Positions 9,060 through 18,700 of a stretch of 64,000 nucleotides of DNA are shown here, piece by piece. The translations under genes and the position numbers were made by a program. Below the pieces are notes generated by a model. That model saw nothing but the letters and a program-made list of their open reading frames with translations, was not told where the DNA came from and did not search any database. Source of the DNA: JAHEDT01 sp963825615 (GTDB lineage Bacteria > Desulfobacterota > Desulfuromonadia > Desulfuromonadales > BM103); the NCBI GenBank assembly GCA_963825615.1, contig CAWGTV010000008.1:372001-436000 (forward strand). Reading direction: 5' to 3'. Each line of letters opens with the position of its first letter. The stretch's first letter is position 1.

Positions 9060-9251
9060 CTAGCCTTCCTTGATACCGAGCTTGCGCAGGATGGTGATCA
9101 TCGGGCACCAGTTGGTAAAAGCGCTCTGGAACAGGTTCAACCCGACAAAGGCGGTGAAGAACAGCCAGTAGGGGGAATGCAGCTGCGACAGGATCACGCT
9201 CAACATGATGAAAAATCCGGCAATCAGGCGCAGGTAACGGTTGATGGTCAT
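9060..9251 (-). CDS. DUF2892 (YgaP-type) small inner-membrane protein
   Basis: 63 residues with two hydrophobic helices (about 5-25 and 28-45) and the family pattern NRYLRLIAGFFIMLS ... NLFQSAFTNWCPM ... LGIKEG. DUF2892 domains are often fused or adjacent to rhodanese or efflux genes, and the conserved Cys in NWCP is present. It overlaps the stop of the RND gene by four bases (ATGA), making it the last cistron of the efflux operon. Biochemical role unknown. Confidence 0.88.
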   Translation of the reverse strand: MTINRYLRLIAGFFIMLSVILSQLHSPYWLFFTAFVGLNLFQSAFTNWCPMITILRKLGIKEG

Positions 9252-12200
9252 GACTGGAATCTCCTTACATGGGCCTCTGGGTCGCGGCCGTAAATCAGCC
9301 AGTAGACCACGGGGATAACGAGCAGGGTAAAGGCGGTAGAGGCGAAGACGCCGAAGATGATCGACCAGGCCAGCCCGGAGAAGATTGGGTCGAGGGTGAT
9401 AACCCAGTTGCCGAGCAGGGCCGCCCCGGCGGTCAACAGGATCGGCCGCAGGCGCACGGCGCCACTTTCCACCAGTGCATCGCGCAGCGGCACACCGCGT
9501 TTGAGGGCATGGTGGATGAAATCGATGAGAATGATTGAATTGCGTACGACGATGCCGGCCAATGCGATCATGCCGATCATGGCGGTCGCCGTGAAAAATA
9601 TCGGCGTCGCGTAGCCGCCCACCGGGTGGTCGAACAACAGGTTGAGCAGCCAGAAACCCGGCATGATGCCAATCATGGTCAAGGGGATCGCCCCCATGAT
9701 GATTAGCGGCATGGCATAAGAACCGGTCTCCAGGATCAACAGGATGTAGATCAGGATCAGGGCAGCACCAAAAGCCAGACCGAGATCACGGAAGACGTCG
9801 AGGGTGATGTTCCATTCTCCCTCGCCGCTCCAGACGACCCGGGTCCCTTCCGGCAGAGGGTTGTCCTTAAAGTGACCGCTGATATTGAGGATGGCGTTGA
9901 CAGGGCTGCGACCGGCCATCTCGCCGAACACGTAAACCACCCGCTCGAGGTTCTTGTGATAAATAGTCGGCTCCAGCGTTTCTGCCTGGAACACCCCTAG
10001 CTCGCCGAGCGGGACCAGTTGCCCCCCGGTCCCCCGCACCTGCAGGCTGGCCAGCGCATCCAGTGAGGACCGCTCGGCCCTCCCCATGCGAAGTTCGATA
10101 TGCAGGGGATGGCGCTCGGTCGGCACATGCAGCGTGCCCACATGCTCACCACTTAATGCCAGTCGCAAAGTTTGGGCGATCGCCTCCACCGCCACTCCGG
10201 CAAGTGCCGCCTTGCTGCGGTCAGGGACAAAACGGTAGCGGGTCTGCGCATACTCCACGGTATCATCTATATCGACCACCTTGTCCTCCGTAGCCATGCG
10301 CTCGGCAATCACTCCGGCCGCGGCAATCTGCCTGGCATAGGGGGTCCCCGAGTCGCCGTACACCTCCCCGACCAAGGTCGCAATGACCGGCGGCCCCGGG
10401 GGTGCTTCGACGATTTTCAGACGCGCACCATAAGCCGTGGCTATCCGAGTCAGGTCGTTGCGCAGGCGCAGGGTGATATCGTGGCTCTGCTGGGAACGTT
10501 TGCCCTTCTCCACCAGGTTGATCCGCAGATCGGCGAGGTTGACCGCCTGACGCATGTAGTAATGACGAACCATGCCATTGAAATCCATGGCGCTGGCCGT
10601 ACCCACGTAGGCCGACACGTCCGTGACCTCATTGACCGTCACCAGGTAGTCTTCGAGCGCCCGTACTGCCCGGTCGGTCTCCTCAAGGGTGCTCCCTTCC
10701 GGGAGATCGACCACCAACTGGAATTCGTTCTTGTTGTCGAAGGGCAGCATCTTCATCGGCACCAGTCCCAGCACGGGGAGCGCCAGCGAAGCGAGCAGAA
10801 GGAGCATCACCCCGCCCATCAGCAGCCAGGCCTTGCGGCGACTGGCAAGGAAAGGGTCGAGCAATTTTCGATAGATTTTATAAGTGCGGCTTGTCTCAAG
10901 GACAAATTCCTCGTGGCCGTCCTTGCCGTATTGCCCCTTGAGGACGTGATAACTCATCCAGGGGGTGATGGTAAAAGAGACCAGCAGCGACATCACCATG
11001 GCCAGCGGCAGGTTGATCGCCATCGGCCTCATGTAGGGCCCCATCATGCCGGTGATAAAGAGCATCGGTAAAAACGACAGGATCACGGCCATGGTGGCCA
11101 GGATCACCGGCGGCCGCACTTCGTCGACCGCGCTTAATACGGCATCACGCGGCGGCTCCTTCTTCATGCGGAAATGCCGGTAGATGTTCTCCACATCGAC
11201 GATCGGATCGTCGACCAGCAAGCCCAGGGCCAGGACCAGGGCAAACAAGGTGACCCGGTTGATTGTGTAGCCGAAGGCGAAATTCACCAGCAGCGTCAGG
11301 GAATAGATGATCGGGATCGAGACGGCAACTACCAGCGCCTCGCGCCAACCGAGGGCGAACAGCACCAGGGCCAGCACGGTCACCACGGCGATCGTCAGGT
11401 GCATCATCAGCTCGTTGACCTTGTGGTTGGCCGTTTCGCCGTAGTTGCGGGTAACGCGGACTTCGATCTCCGGCGGGATGACCACGCCCTTGAGGCTGTC
11501 GACCGCGGCAATCACATCCTCAGCCACCACCACTGCGTTGGTGCCCTTCTGCTTGGCGACGGCAATATGCACCGCGTTGTAGCCCTCCGGCGCCGCATCG
11601 GCGCTGCCCGCGGCCGGACCGAAGCGCAGGCGGGTGTAGCTGGTAGCTTCGGCTGCGGCATCGGTTATGCTGGCGATGTCACGGAGGAAAACCGGCAGAT
11701 CGCCATGCACACCGACCATCAGGTCGCCGACCTCGTCGGCTGAGTTGAAAAAACTGCCGCCCTGTACGAGCAGCTCTTCATTGTTCTGTTGAAAGCTGCC
11801 TGCAGCAAGTTCCAGGTTGGCCCCGGCCAGAGCGTTTCTAACCGTAAGCAGATCGAGATGGCGCGCCGCGGCCGCGGCAGGATCAATAGCCACCCGCAGC
11901 ATGCGCGGCTGGCCACCGATGATGGTCGTTACCGAGGTGTGCTCAACGGCCTGCAGCCGGTCGACGACCTCTTCGGCGACCCGACGAAGTTCGAGCTCGG
12001 ACGCCTGGCTTGAAATCAGGGACAGGTTGACGATCGGGACATCATCAACCTCCACCGGCTTGATGACCCATCCGGTCACGCCCGGCGGCACGACATCACT
12101 GTGCGTAATGATCTTGTTATGCAGCTTGACCAGCGACTGGATGCGGTCCTCGCCAACGTAAAAGCGGGCCGTGACGATCGCCAGCCCGGGTCGGGACATG

Positions 12201-12469
12201 GAGTAGACATACTCGACGCCATCGACCTGCCAGAGCAGTTTTTCCAGGCTCGTGGCCACCTGCTTCTCGACCTCGGCGGCGCTCGCGCCGGGCATGTGCA
12301 CGTAGACGTCGGCAAGGGGTACGACGATTTGCGGTTCTTCTTCGCGGGGGGTCAGGAGCAGGGCGGCAGTCCCGGCGATCAGGGCAAGGATGATCAGGAT
12401 GGTCGCCAGGTTGCCCTCGAGGAAATGGGCGACGATGCGAGTCGGCAGCGAATGTTTCTGAGCACTCAT
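9248..12469 (-). CDS. RND family multidrug/metabolite efflux permease
   Basis: 1073 residues, the usual RND length. A first transmembrane segment (about 20-38) precedes the porter domain (VYVHMPGASAAEVEKQVATS), and a second half repeats the plan. The proton-relay acidic pair appears in ALGLLVDDPIVDVENIYRHF in TM4. RND permeases export drugs, dyes, lipids or metabolites from the periplasm using proton (rarely Na+) antiport and assemble with a membrane-fusion protein and outer-membrane channel, both encoded immediately upstream with overlapping codons. Sequence features do not fix the substrate; it is closer in style to AcrB/HAE1-type than to metal pumps because the metal-binding Met clusters of CusA are not evident. 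Confidence 0.95.
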   Translation of the reverse strand: MSAQKHSLPTRIVAHFLEGNLATILIILALIAGTAALLLTPREEEPQIVVPLADVYVHMPGASAAEVEKQVATSLEKLLWQVDGVEYVYSMSRPGLAIVTARFYVGEDRIQSLVKLHNKIITHSDVVPPGVTGWVIKPVEVDDVPIVNLSLISSQASELELRRVAEEVVDRLQAVEHTSVTTIIGGQPRMLRVAIDPAAAAARHLDLLTVRNALAGANLELAAGSFQQNNEELLVQGGSFFNSADEVGDLMVGVHGDLPVFLRDIASITDAAAEATSYTRLRFGPAAGSADAAPEGYNAVHIAVAKQKGTNAVVVAEDVIAAVDSLKGVVIPPEIEVRVTRNYGETANHKVNELMMHLTIAVVTVLALVLFALGWREALVVAVSIPIIYSLTLLVNFAFGYTINRVTLFALVLALGLLVDDPIVDVENIYRHFRMKKEPPRDAVLSAVDEVRPPVILATMAVILSFLPMLFITGMMGPYMRPMAINLPLAMVMSLLVSFTITPWMSYHVLKGQYGKDGHEEFVLETSRTYKIYRKLLDPFLASRRKAWLLMGGVMLLLLASLALPVLGLVPMKMLPFDNKNEFQLVVDLPEGSTLEETDRAVRALEDYLVTVNEVTDVSAYVGTASAMDFNGMVRHYYMRQAVNLADLRINLVEKGKRSQQSHDITLRLRNDLTRIATAYGARLKIVEAPPGPPVIATLVGEVYGDSGTPYARQIAAAGVIAERMATEDKVVDIDDTVEYAQTRYRFVPDRSKAALAGVAVEAIAQTLRLALSGEHVGTLHVPTERHPLHIELRMGRAERSSLDALASLQVRGTGGQLVPLGELGVFQAETLEPTIYHKNLERVVYVFGEMAGRSPVNAILNISGHFKDNPLPEGTRVVWSGEGEWNITLDVFRDLGLAFGAALILIYILLILETGSYAMPLIIMGAIPLTMIGIMPGFWLLNLLFDHPVGGYATPIFFTATAMIGMIALAGIVVRNSIILIDFIHHALKRGVPLRDALVESGAVRLRPILLTAGAALLGNWVITLDPIFSGLAWSIIFGVFASTAFTLLVIPVVYWLIYGRDPEAHVRRFQS

Positions 12470-13575
12470 CAGTGGCGCTCCAGGCGAGCACCGTGACGGG
12501 CTCTGGCCAGATCCCCGGCAACGATCTCTTCTCCCGCATGCAGTCCGGACAATATCTCAACCAGACCGGCATGCATGGCCCCGGTGCGGACCAGGCGGTA
12601 CTGGAGGAGATCTTTTTCGACCACGTAGACTCCGGTCAGCTGGCCGCGCGTGACGACCGCCTGCAATGGAATCATCAGGGTCGTCATACCGGAGCCATCG
12701 GACATGAGGACCCTGGCAAAGAGCCCGCCCTGCAGCTCTGCGTCTTCCGGCAGGGTCAGCCAGGCCGTGATGGTGCGCGAGTCAGGATCCGCGGATGACT
12801 GCAGTTCGGTCAGGGTTCCGGGCAGCTCCTTGCCCAGGGTCGGGACGGCAACCTGGAAAGTGTCGCCGAGTCGATGCCCGGTCGCCAGTCTTTCGGGAAG
12901 GGCGACTCGGACCAGCCACGGCCCGCTGCGATCAAGAGCAAGCAAGGGCATGCCGGGCTGAACGGTACTGCCGGAATCAACCAGAATTTCAGCGACCGTA
13001 GCGGCGTAAGGAGCCCTGAGCGTCGCCTGTTCTGCCATGGTTCGCGCGGCGTCCCGCTGTGCCTTGCTGGCCTCCAGGGCGGCCCTGGCCGAACCGAGAC
13101 GTTCGACGGCTGCGTCACGGTCGGCCTGGACCTTGTCGAATTCATGCGGAGTTACGGCACCGGCCTGCCACAAGGGTGCAAAACGTGCATAGGTCTTCTC
13201 GGCCAAGCCCCGGTAGGTCTCGGCCTCGGCCAGCTGCTGTTGTGCGGCAGACACTGCGGATTCGGCGGCACGCAGCCCGCTGGTCGCCGTTTCACCGGAA
13301 AGCACCAGGATGGCATCGCCGGACTGCAGGACCTGCCCCTTGCTGACCAGAATGCGGGCCACCTGACCGGGAATCCTGGCCGTCAGCAGCCCGCGGTCGG
13401 TACTCTCAACAGTTCCCGGCAGTGCATAGCGTGCCGGCACGGCGACCGGTTCGACAACCAGTGTCGCCAGACCGCTGACCACAGTAGGCTCAGCAGATGT
13501 CTGCCCTGGCTCGATACGGTCGCCGCAGGCAGCTATCATGGTCAGAGCTATCAGAGTAAGGAAGAATCTGATCAT
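12469..13575 (-). CDS. Efflux RND periplasmic adaptor (membrane-fusion) lipoprotein
   Basis: 368 residues. A lipoprotein signal with lipobox LTMIAACG at about residues 9-17 suggests acylation and anchoring to the inner membrane. The lipoyl half-motifs (GLLTARIPGQVARILVSKGQVLQSGDAIL and LRAPYAATVAEILVDSGSTVQPGMPL, here described in part) flank an alpha-hairpin (about 105-180), followed by beta-barrel and membrane-proximal domains. It bridges the RND pump and the outer-membrane channel. Its ATG overlaps the end of the channel gene and its stop overlaps the pump start, so the three are coupled. Confidence 0.93.
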   Translation of the reverse strand: MIRFFLTLIALTMIAACGDRIEPGQTSAEPTVVSGLATLVVEPVAVPARYALPGTVESTDRGLLTARIPGQVARILVSKGQVLQSGDAILVLSGETATSGLRAAESAVSAAQQQLAEAETYRGLAEKTYARFAPLWQAGAVTPHEFDKVQADRDAAVERLGSARAALEASKAQRDAARTMAEQATLRAPYAATVAEILVDSGSTVQPGMPLLALDRSGPWLVRVALPERLATGHRLGDTFQVAVPTLGKELPGTLTELQSSADPDSRTITAWLTLPEDAELQGGLFARVLMSDGSGMTTLMIPLQAVVTRGQLTGVYVVEKDLLQYRLVRTGAMHAGLVEILSGLHAGEEIVAGDLARARHGARLERH

Positions 13576-14918
13576 GGCAGAGCCTCGCTTTCGTGCAGCA
13601 GGGCCTGCAACAGAGTGCCCTGTTCATAATAAACATTGGCGCGCGCAGTTAGCAGACCGGTTTCTGCCGCCGCCAGTTCGCTGCGGACCCGGGCCAGTTC
13701 GGTCTGAATATTAAGCAGATCCGTCAGCACCGCCAACCCGGCAGCATAGCGCTGGGACACCAGGTCACGACTGGCGGCCGCCGCGGCCAGCGAACTTTGC
13801 GCCAGCTCCAGTTGGACGACCGCTTCTTCTGCCTGCTGCAGTGCTTCGATCACAGCAAGTTTGGCCTGGCGTTCCTCTTCGCGCCGCTGCAGGTCCATGG
13901 CAAGGTGCCGGGCACGGGCCCCAGCCACGGCACTCGAACGCTCCCCGGAGTCGAACAGCAGCCATTCCATCCCTGCGCTGATACTCCAGGCGTTAGCGTC
14001 TTCAGCAAAGGGCAGGTCACTGTCGTTGCGCAGGTAAGAGGCTTGCAGACCAACCTTCGGCAAGTAGGTCGCCTTCTGCTGGCGGGTGGCAAGATCCGCA
14101 CCCTCTACGGTTAAGGCCATCGCCTCGAGATCGCCGCGACGCATACTGGCCTCGGCATCCGGCAGAGCAAGGATGTCGACCATCGCCGGAGCAGCTATGT
14201 CGACTTCTCCCTCAGCCCTTCCGATAGCCAGGGCAAGACGGCGCTGTGCTGTCTTCAGGGTGTTGCCTGCGGTCAACAATTGCCGGCGTGCGTCATTTTG
14301 TAATACCTCGCTGCGCAAGGTATCGGCATGCAAGCCGATTCCGGCAGCTTCGCGCTCGCGAGCCATGGCAACCAGCTCTTCAGCTTCTCGTAACGACTGC
14401 TTTGCCCACTCCAACCTGGAGTGGCCCTGCTGCACGTTCAGATAGGCAACCAGGGTCGCCAACACTGCTCCCTCACGGTAGCGATCGTGCAAGGCATTGG
14501 CGGCAGACCAGTTGAGTGCGGCGCGTTCCCGGTCGAACTTAAGATCGGGATCGAAGAGCGGTTGGTTGAGGGTCAAACGGGTCTCAAAGTTGCTGCGCGC
14601 CGGCGGATCGTTGTAGGCACTGGCCTCTTGACTCAGTTTGAACCGTTTCTGATTTAGGGCAATAAAGAGACTGCTGGCCGGCTCATTGGTGCGCACAAAG
14701 CGCTCACTCAATGTCAGGCGCGGCAGATAGCGACTGAACCGCCCGCGCGCGTCGGCCTCTGCTGCAGACACTTCGGCGGCGCTGGACAGTACCAGGGGTT
14801 GGTCCCGCAGGGTCGAGGACAGCGCCTGGTCCAGTGAGACCCGCTCGACCGCCCGCGCCGGGGAGGCTGCGATGATCAGCAGGAGGAATAGGGGCAGATA
14901 ACGCACGCAGCTTTTCAT
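13572..14918 (-). CDS. TolC-family outer-membrane efflux channel
   Basis: About 448 residues with signal peptide MKSCVRYLPLFLLLIIAASP, then two OEP repeats rich in long alpha-helices (for example VSLDQALSSTLRDQPLVLS and the later LVSQRYAAGLAVLTDLLNIQ, the typical conserved second-repeat helix). It forms the outer-membrane/periplasmic duct of the tripartite pump. ATG 14918 is chosen because it begins the signal peptide; an upstream TTG at 14954 would add 12 residues. First gene of a four-gene operon, with AT-rich DNA upstream separating it from the divergent TRAP operon. Confidence 0.92.
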   Translation of the reverse strand: MKSCVRYLPLFLLLIIAASPARAVERVSLDQALSSTLRDQPLVLSSAAEVSAAEADARGRFSRYLPRLTLSERFVRTNEPASSLFIALNQKRFKLSQEASAYNDPPARSNFETRLTLNQPLFDPDLKFDRERAALNWSAANALHDRYREGAVLATLVAYLNVQQGHSRLEWAKQSLREAEELVAMAREREAAGIGLHADTLRSEVLQNDARRQLLTAGNTLKTAQRRLALAIGRAEGEVDIAAPAMVDILALPDAEASMRRGDLEAMALTVEGADLATRQQKATYLPKVGLQASYLRNDSDLPFAEDANAWSISAGMEWLLFDSGERSSAVAGARARHLAMDLQRREEERQAKLAVIEALQQAEEAVVQLELAQSSLAAAAASRDLVSQRYAAGLAVLTDLLNIQTELARVRSELAAAETGLLTARANVYYEQGTLLQALLHESEALP

Positions 14919-15073
14919 AGCTATTAATATAAATATATGAATGTTTAAATGCAAGCGGATATTTCTCTTCTTTCAAGACATTAAACTTCTATCACATTGT
15001 AGCGAAAAGTTAAGGGATCAACCGGCACATACGACGCGGCATCACGAATACAGCCGGAAACCGGAAAAATATT

Positions 15074-15102
15074 TTGCAAATAAAACGCAGTTTGTTTAAA
15101 AT
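15074..15102 (+). promoter_or_regulatory. Sigma70-type promoter for the TRAP operon
   Basis: TTGCAA (15074-15079) and TAAAAT (15097-15102) are separated by exactly 17 bases and lie about 80 bases upstream of dctP in an AT-rich divergent intergenic region. Sequence match only; no start site is known. Confidence 0.5.
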
Positions 15103-15180
15103 GCAGCTTCTTACGCACCGCGAAACGGGATCTTTCCCGCATCAATAATATGCATTCAATCTTGCTAAGGAGTGGCGAAA

Positions 15181-16231
15181 ATGAAAAAAACTGTTTTGTT
15201 GATTCTGGCTCTCTGCATGGTGCTGACCATGACCGTCGGCCAAGGCTTTGCTGCCGAAGAGAAAAAAGACCCCCTCGCCGCCTGGAAGGCGAATTTCGAC
15301 CCGAGCGGCGCAGAATACACTTACGTTTTGTCCAACATTTCCCATCCGGTTATCGAGGGTGTCGGCTTCGGCTACCGCCTGCGTGACCGCGTCTGGGAAG
15401 AATCCAAGGGCCGCCTCTATGTCGACTTCCGTCCCCTGGCCCAGCTGGGCGGTGAGAAGGACGTCATCAACAAACTCAAGCTCGGCGCCGTGCACGGTAT
15501 GCTGAGCTCTTCGGTGGCAGCGGCCAACGTTGCCGACACCCTCGGCATCGTCAACCTGCCCTATGTCGTTGACACCTTCGACAAGCTTGACAAGTTCCGC
15601 AACACCCCGGAACTCTGGCAGCCCTTTGCCGACAGCGCCTTGGGAAGCGGCATCATGACCGTCGACGTGACCGGCTACGGTACCTACGGCTGGGCCACCA
15701 CCACCCCGGTGAAGACCCTCGCCGACGCCAAGACGATCAACTTCCGCATCGCCGAAGCGCCGGTCAATGCCGACTGTCTACAATGACTGGGGTCTCAAAT
15801 TCACCATCATGCCCTGGCCGGATGTCCCCCAGGCGCTGCAGACCGGCGTTATCACCGGCCTTGATCACACGGCGATCGTCTGCAACATCACCAAGAAATT
15901 CACCATCGCCAAGAACTTTACCGAGCTCGATTACGCCCAGGGCCTGTTCATTCACCTGATGAACAAGCGCTGGTTCGACAAGCTGCCCGCCGACCTGCAG
16001 AAGATTCTCATGACGGCCATCACCGAGGAAAGCGCCAAGACCAGGGAGATGACCCGCAAGCAGCACGACGAGCAGATTGCCAAGGCCAAGGAGGCCGGCG
16101 TCTCCTTTTACAAGCTTTCCGACGCCGACAAGCAGCAACTGATCACCGAGCTCGCCCCTGTCTACAAGTCCTGGGGCGAAAAAATCGGCATGGATTACTT
16201 CAATAAGGTCAAGACCGCGCTCGGCAATTGA
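15181..16231 (+). CDS. dctP: TRAP transporter substrate-binding protein (DctP type), frameshifted
   Basis: Signal peptide MKKTVLLILALCMVLTMTVG precedes a DctP fold: PLAQLGGEKDVINKLKLGAV, LPYVVDTFDKLDKF, then after a one-base slip near 15775 FTIMPWPDVPQALQTGVITG and a C-terminal helix ending YFNKVKTALGN. Frame one ends prematurely at 15786; removing one base restores a protein of about 349 residues, normal for the family. The conserved PWP(D/E)VPQALQTG segment directly follows the join, so this is one gene. It binds carboxylate-type solutes in the periplasm and hands them to DctQM. AAGGAG precedes ATG 15181. The family member's ligand is unknown. Confidence 0.9.
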
Positions 16232-16260
16232 TTCCTGACGCAAAACCCGTTATGATCTGC

Positions 16261-16296
16261 GACCGGGGAGACAAATTCTCCCCGGTCGTTTTTTTT
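16261..16296 (+). terminator. Intrinsic terminator/attenuator between dctP and dctQ
   Basis: Perfect 10-bp stem GACCGGGGAG/CTCCCCGGTC with a 7-base loop and a nine-T tail. Placed inside the operon, it should lower dctQM relative to dctP, matching the need for excess periplasmic binding protein. Confidence 0.9.
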
Positions 16297-16354
16297 GCTG
16301 CTCTGCCACAGAACAGGGGGTTTGTGTTTTTCGCGCCACGCGCCACTCTTGCCT

Positions 16355-16876
16355 ATGAAGAAACTCATCTACTACATCCACCGCACCTTCGCCTTCGTCG
16401 AGGACTGGAGCCTGTTCATCACGGTCATGGTCGCCCTGCTGGTGGCGATCGCCAATGTTGCCTTGCGCAAGCTGACAAACGACGTCAACCTCTACTGGTC
16501 CGATGAGGTGGTGCGCAAAACTATTTACTTCACCACCTATGTCGGCAGCATCGCGGCGATCCGCAACCGCTCGCTGATCCGCATCGACGCCCTGCCGCAG
16601 CTCTTCCCGTTCATGAAAAAGCCGCTGACCCTGTTCAGCCATATCGGCGTACTGGTCTTCTCCGGCTTCATGGTGTATCTCGGCTACGGCCTGACCCTGC
16701 TGGTCTACAATGACCGCTTCGCCAAGACCGCCTCTTTGCAGATTCCCGAATGGTATTTTTACGCCGTGCTGCCGATCATGGGCGCGATGATGTTCATCCG
16801 CACCCTGATCATCATGGTCGAAGACTGGTTCGGCATCAAACTCTGCGTCCCCCCTGTCAAAGATGAGGTCGCCTGA
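16355..16876 (+). CDS. dctQ: TRAP transporter small permease subunit
   Basis: 173 residues with four hydrophobic helices. The DctQ signature is visible in VALLVAIANVALRKLTNDVN and WSDEVVRKTIYFTTYVGSIA, followed by RNRSLIRIDALPQLFP. It forms the small membrane subunit of the Na+-coupled tripartite transporter and interfaces with DctM. ATG 16355 (MKKLIYYIHRTFAFVEDW) is preferred over an upstream in-frame start at 16295 that would run through the terminator. Shine-Dalgarno is weak, compatible with coupling to low-level read-through. Confidence 0.92.
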   Translation: MKKLIYYIHRTFAFVEDWSLFITVMVALLVAIANVALRKLTNDVNLYWSDEVVRKTIYFTTYVGSIAAIRNRSLIRIDALPQLFPFMKKPLTLFSHIGVLVFSGFMVYLGYGLTLLVYNDRFAKTASLQIPEWYFYAVLPIMGAMMFIRTLIIMVEDWFGIKLCVPPVKDEVA

Positions 16877-16878
16877 AC

Positions 16879-18171
16879 ATGGAGACCAACTACCTCATCA
16901 TCATGGCGCTGCTCATCGGCTGCCTGGCCTCGACCATCCCGGTCTTCATGGCGCTGTTCTTCACCGGCACGGTCGGCCTGGTCTGGATTGCCGGCATCGA
17001 TCCGCAGATCGTCATCGAGGTCCTCTACCGCAGCATGGACAAGTTCGCCCTGATCGTGGTGCTCTTCTTCGTCCTCTGCGGCAACATCATGACCACCGGC
17101 AGCATCGTCGCCAAGCTGATCAAGACGGCCAACACGCTGGTCGGCTTCCTGCCGGGCGGTCTGGCCATGGCCGGAGTGCTCGCCTGCGGCTTCTTCGGCG
17201 CCATCTCCGGTTCGACGGTGGCCACCGTGGTTGCCATCGGCGGCTTCATGATCCCGGCTATGCTCAAGGAGAACTACGACGAGAAGTTCACCCTCGGCAT
17301 CATGACCACGGCACCGATTCTCGGTGTGGTCATCCCGCCGTCGATCTCGATGATCCTCTACGCCATGGTCAGCAACGACCCCCTCGAGGCACTCTTTCTG
17401 ACCGGCTTCATCCCCGGCTTCCTGATCATCCTGTTCATGTCCCTTTATGCCTACTTCTTCTGCAAGCGCCGCAACATGGCAACCACGGCGCGGCCGAACC
17501 TCAAGGATCTGTTGGCCACGCTGCGTGAGAGTTTCTGGGCCCTGATGCTGCCGGTGCTGATCTTCGGCGGCATCTATTCCGGCTACTTCACGGCCAACGA
17601 AGCGGCCGTGGTCGCCTGCTGCTATGCGTTCATCGTCGAGATCTTCATTCATCGCGACCTCAAGCTGCGCGAGATCAAGAACGTCGTCATCTCCTCGGCG
17701 ATCACCTCGTCGACCCTGCTGGTGATCGTCGCCGGCGCCTCGGTGTTCGGTGAATACCTGACCTTCGAACAGATTCCCGGCCAGATCGCCAACGCCGTGG
17801 TGGAAAACATCCAGACCCCCTGGGTCTTCCTGCTGTCGGTCAACATCCTGCTGCTGATCATCGGCATGTTCATGGACATCATTTCCGCCACCCTGATCCT
17901 GACGCCGATCTTTCTCCCTCTGCTCAGCCGCTTCGGCATCGATACCATGCATTTCGGCCTGCTCATGACCCTCAACCTGGGTATCGGCTACTGCACGCCT
18001 CCTCTGGGAGTCAGCCTGTACATCTCCGGGGCCGTCGCCGACCGTGACCTGATCTATGTCTCCAAGGCGGTCATCCCTTTCCTGCTGATTCAGATTGCCA
18101 TTCTGATAGTGCTGACTTACTGGCCCGACCTGGTGCTCTTCCTGCCGAGATGGGTCTACCCGTCACCGTGA
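16879..18171 (+). CDS. dctM: TRAP transporter large permease subunit
   Basis: 430 residues, polytopic with about twelve hydrophobic segments; family motifs include FFVLCGNIMTTGSIVAKL, GAISGSTVATVVAIGGFMIP and VVIPPSISMILYAMVSND, and a C-terminal LGIGYCTPPLGVSLYISGAV. This is the ion-coupled translocation subunit. It begins two bases after the dctQ stop. DctM-type transport is driven by Na+ in characterised members, in keeping with the Na+-based genes elsewhere in the window. Confidence 0.96.
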   Translation: METNYLIIMALLIGCLASTIPVFMALFFTGTVGLVWIAGIDPQIVIEVLYRSMDKFALIVVLFFVLCGNIMTTGSIVAKLIKTANTLVGFLPGGLAMAGVLACGFFGAISGSTVATVVAIGGFMIPAMLKENYDEKFTLGIMTTAPILGVVIPPSISMILYAMVSNDPLEALFLTGFIPGFLIILFMSLYAYFFCKRRNMATTARPNLKDLLATLRESFWALMLPVLIFGGIYSGYFTANEAAVVACCYAFIVEIFIHRDLKLREIKNVVISSAITSSTLLVIVAGASVFGEYLTFEQIPGQIANAVVENIQTPWVFLLSVNILLLIIGMFMDIISATLILTPIFLPLLSRFGIDTMHFGLLMTLNLGIGYCTPPLGVSLYISGAVADRDLIYVSKAVIPFLLIQIAILIVLTYWPDLVLFLPRWVYPSP

Positions 18172-18246
18172 CAAGATGGAATTCTTAATTTTAAATGCTA
18201 AGGTTTGAATTAAGCTGTTCTGCATTAACGGGTTAGGGAGACTGTT

Positions 18247-18675
18247 ATGGAAACGAAAATTCTGATTCCGGTTGATGGCTCCACCACTGCAGGGCGCACC
18301 CTCGAAAAAATCATCGCCCTGAAAGAGCGGTTCCCGCAAGAGCTGACACTGCTGCACGTCGTCGATGTCGACAAGCTCACCTACCGCATGATTCCCGATT
18401 TTCAGCTCGACATGATCAAGGAAAATGCCGGCAAGGCTGGTCAGCACGTGCTTGACAGCAAGACGGTCATGCTTGAACAGGCCGGCTTTGTCGTGGACGC
18501 CCGCCTGGAGTTTGGCCCGCCCCGGCAGACGATCTGCAAGGTGGCCAACGAGGAAGGCTTTCAGCTGATGGTCATCGGCCGTCGCGAAAGCACCGGCGAG
18601 ATCAGGGACGTGCTGTTTGGCTCGGTGGCCAATTACGTCCTGCACAATGTCGCCTGTCCGGTCCTGCTCTTCTAA
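18247..18675 (+). CDS. Universal stress protein A family protein
   Basis: 142 residues. N-terminal ILIPVDGSTTAGRTLEK and C-terminal GRRESTGEIRDVLFGSVANY form the ATP-binding signature (G-x2-G-x9-GS type), then VLHNVACPVLLF. UspA proteins bind ATP or related nucleotides and often follow TRAP transporter genes, where they are thought to modulate uptake. GGGAG lies upstream of ATG 18247 and the gap to dctM is about 75 bases, so co-transcription is plausible. Confidence 0.93.
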   Translation: METKILIPVDGSTTAGRTLEKIIALKERFPQELTLLHVVDVDKLTYRMIPDFQLDMIKENAGKAGQHVLDSKTVMLEQAGFVVDARLEFGPPRQTICKVANEEGFQLMVIGRRESTGEIRDVLFGSVANYVLHNVACPVLLF

Positions 18676-18700
18676 TCTCAATGTGCCTGCGAGACCGCCG

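Noticed and set aside
15181..15786. UGA at the end of the first dctP frame as a possible second selenocysteine codon
   Set aside because: The downstream conserved sequence (FTIMPWPDVPQALQTG) is in a different frame, so it is a frameshift, not read-through.
16759..17952. 397-residue minus-strand frame opposite dctM
   Set aside because: Composition is a His/Asp/Gly/Gln-rich mirror of a membrane protein gene, with no motif; dctM on the plus strand is clear.
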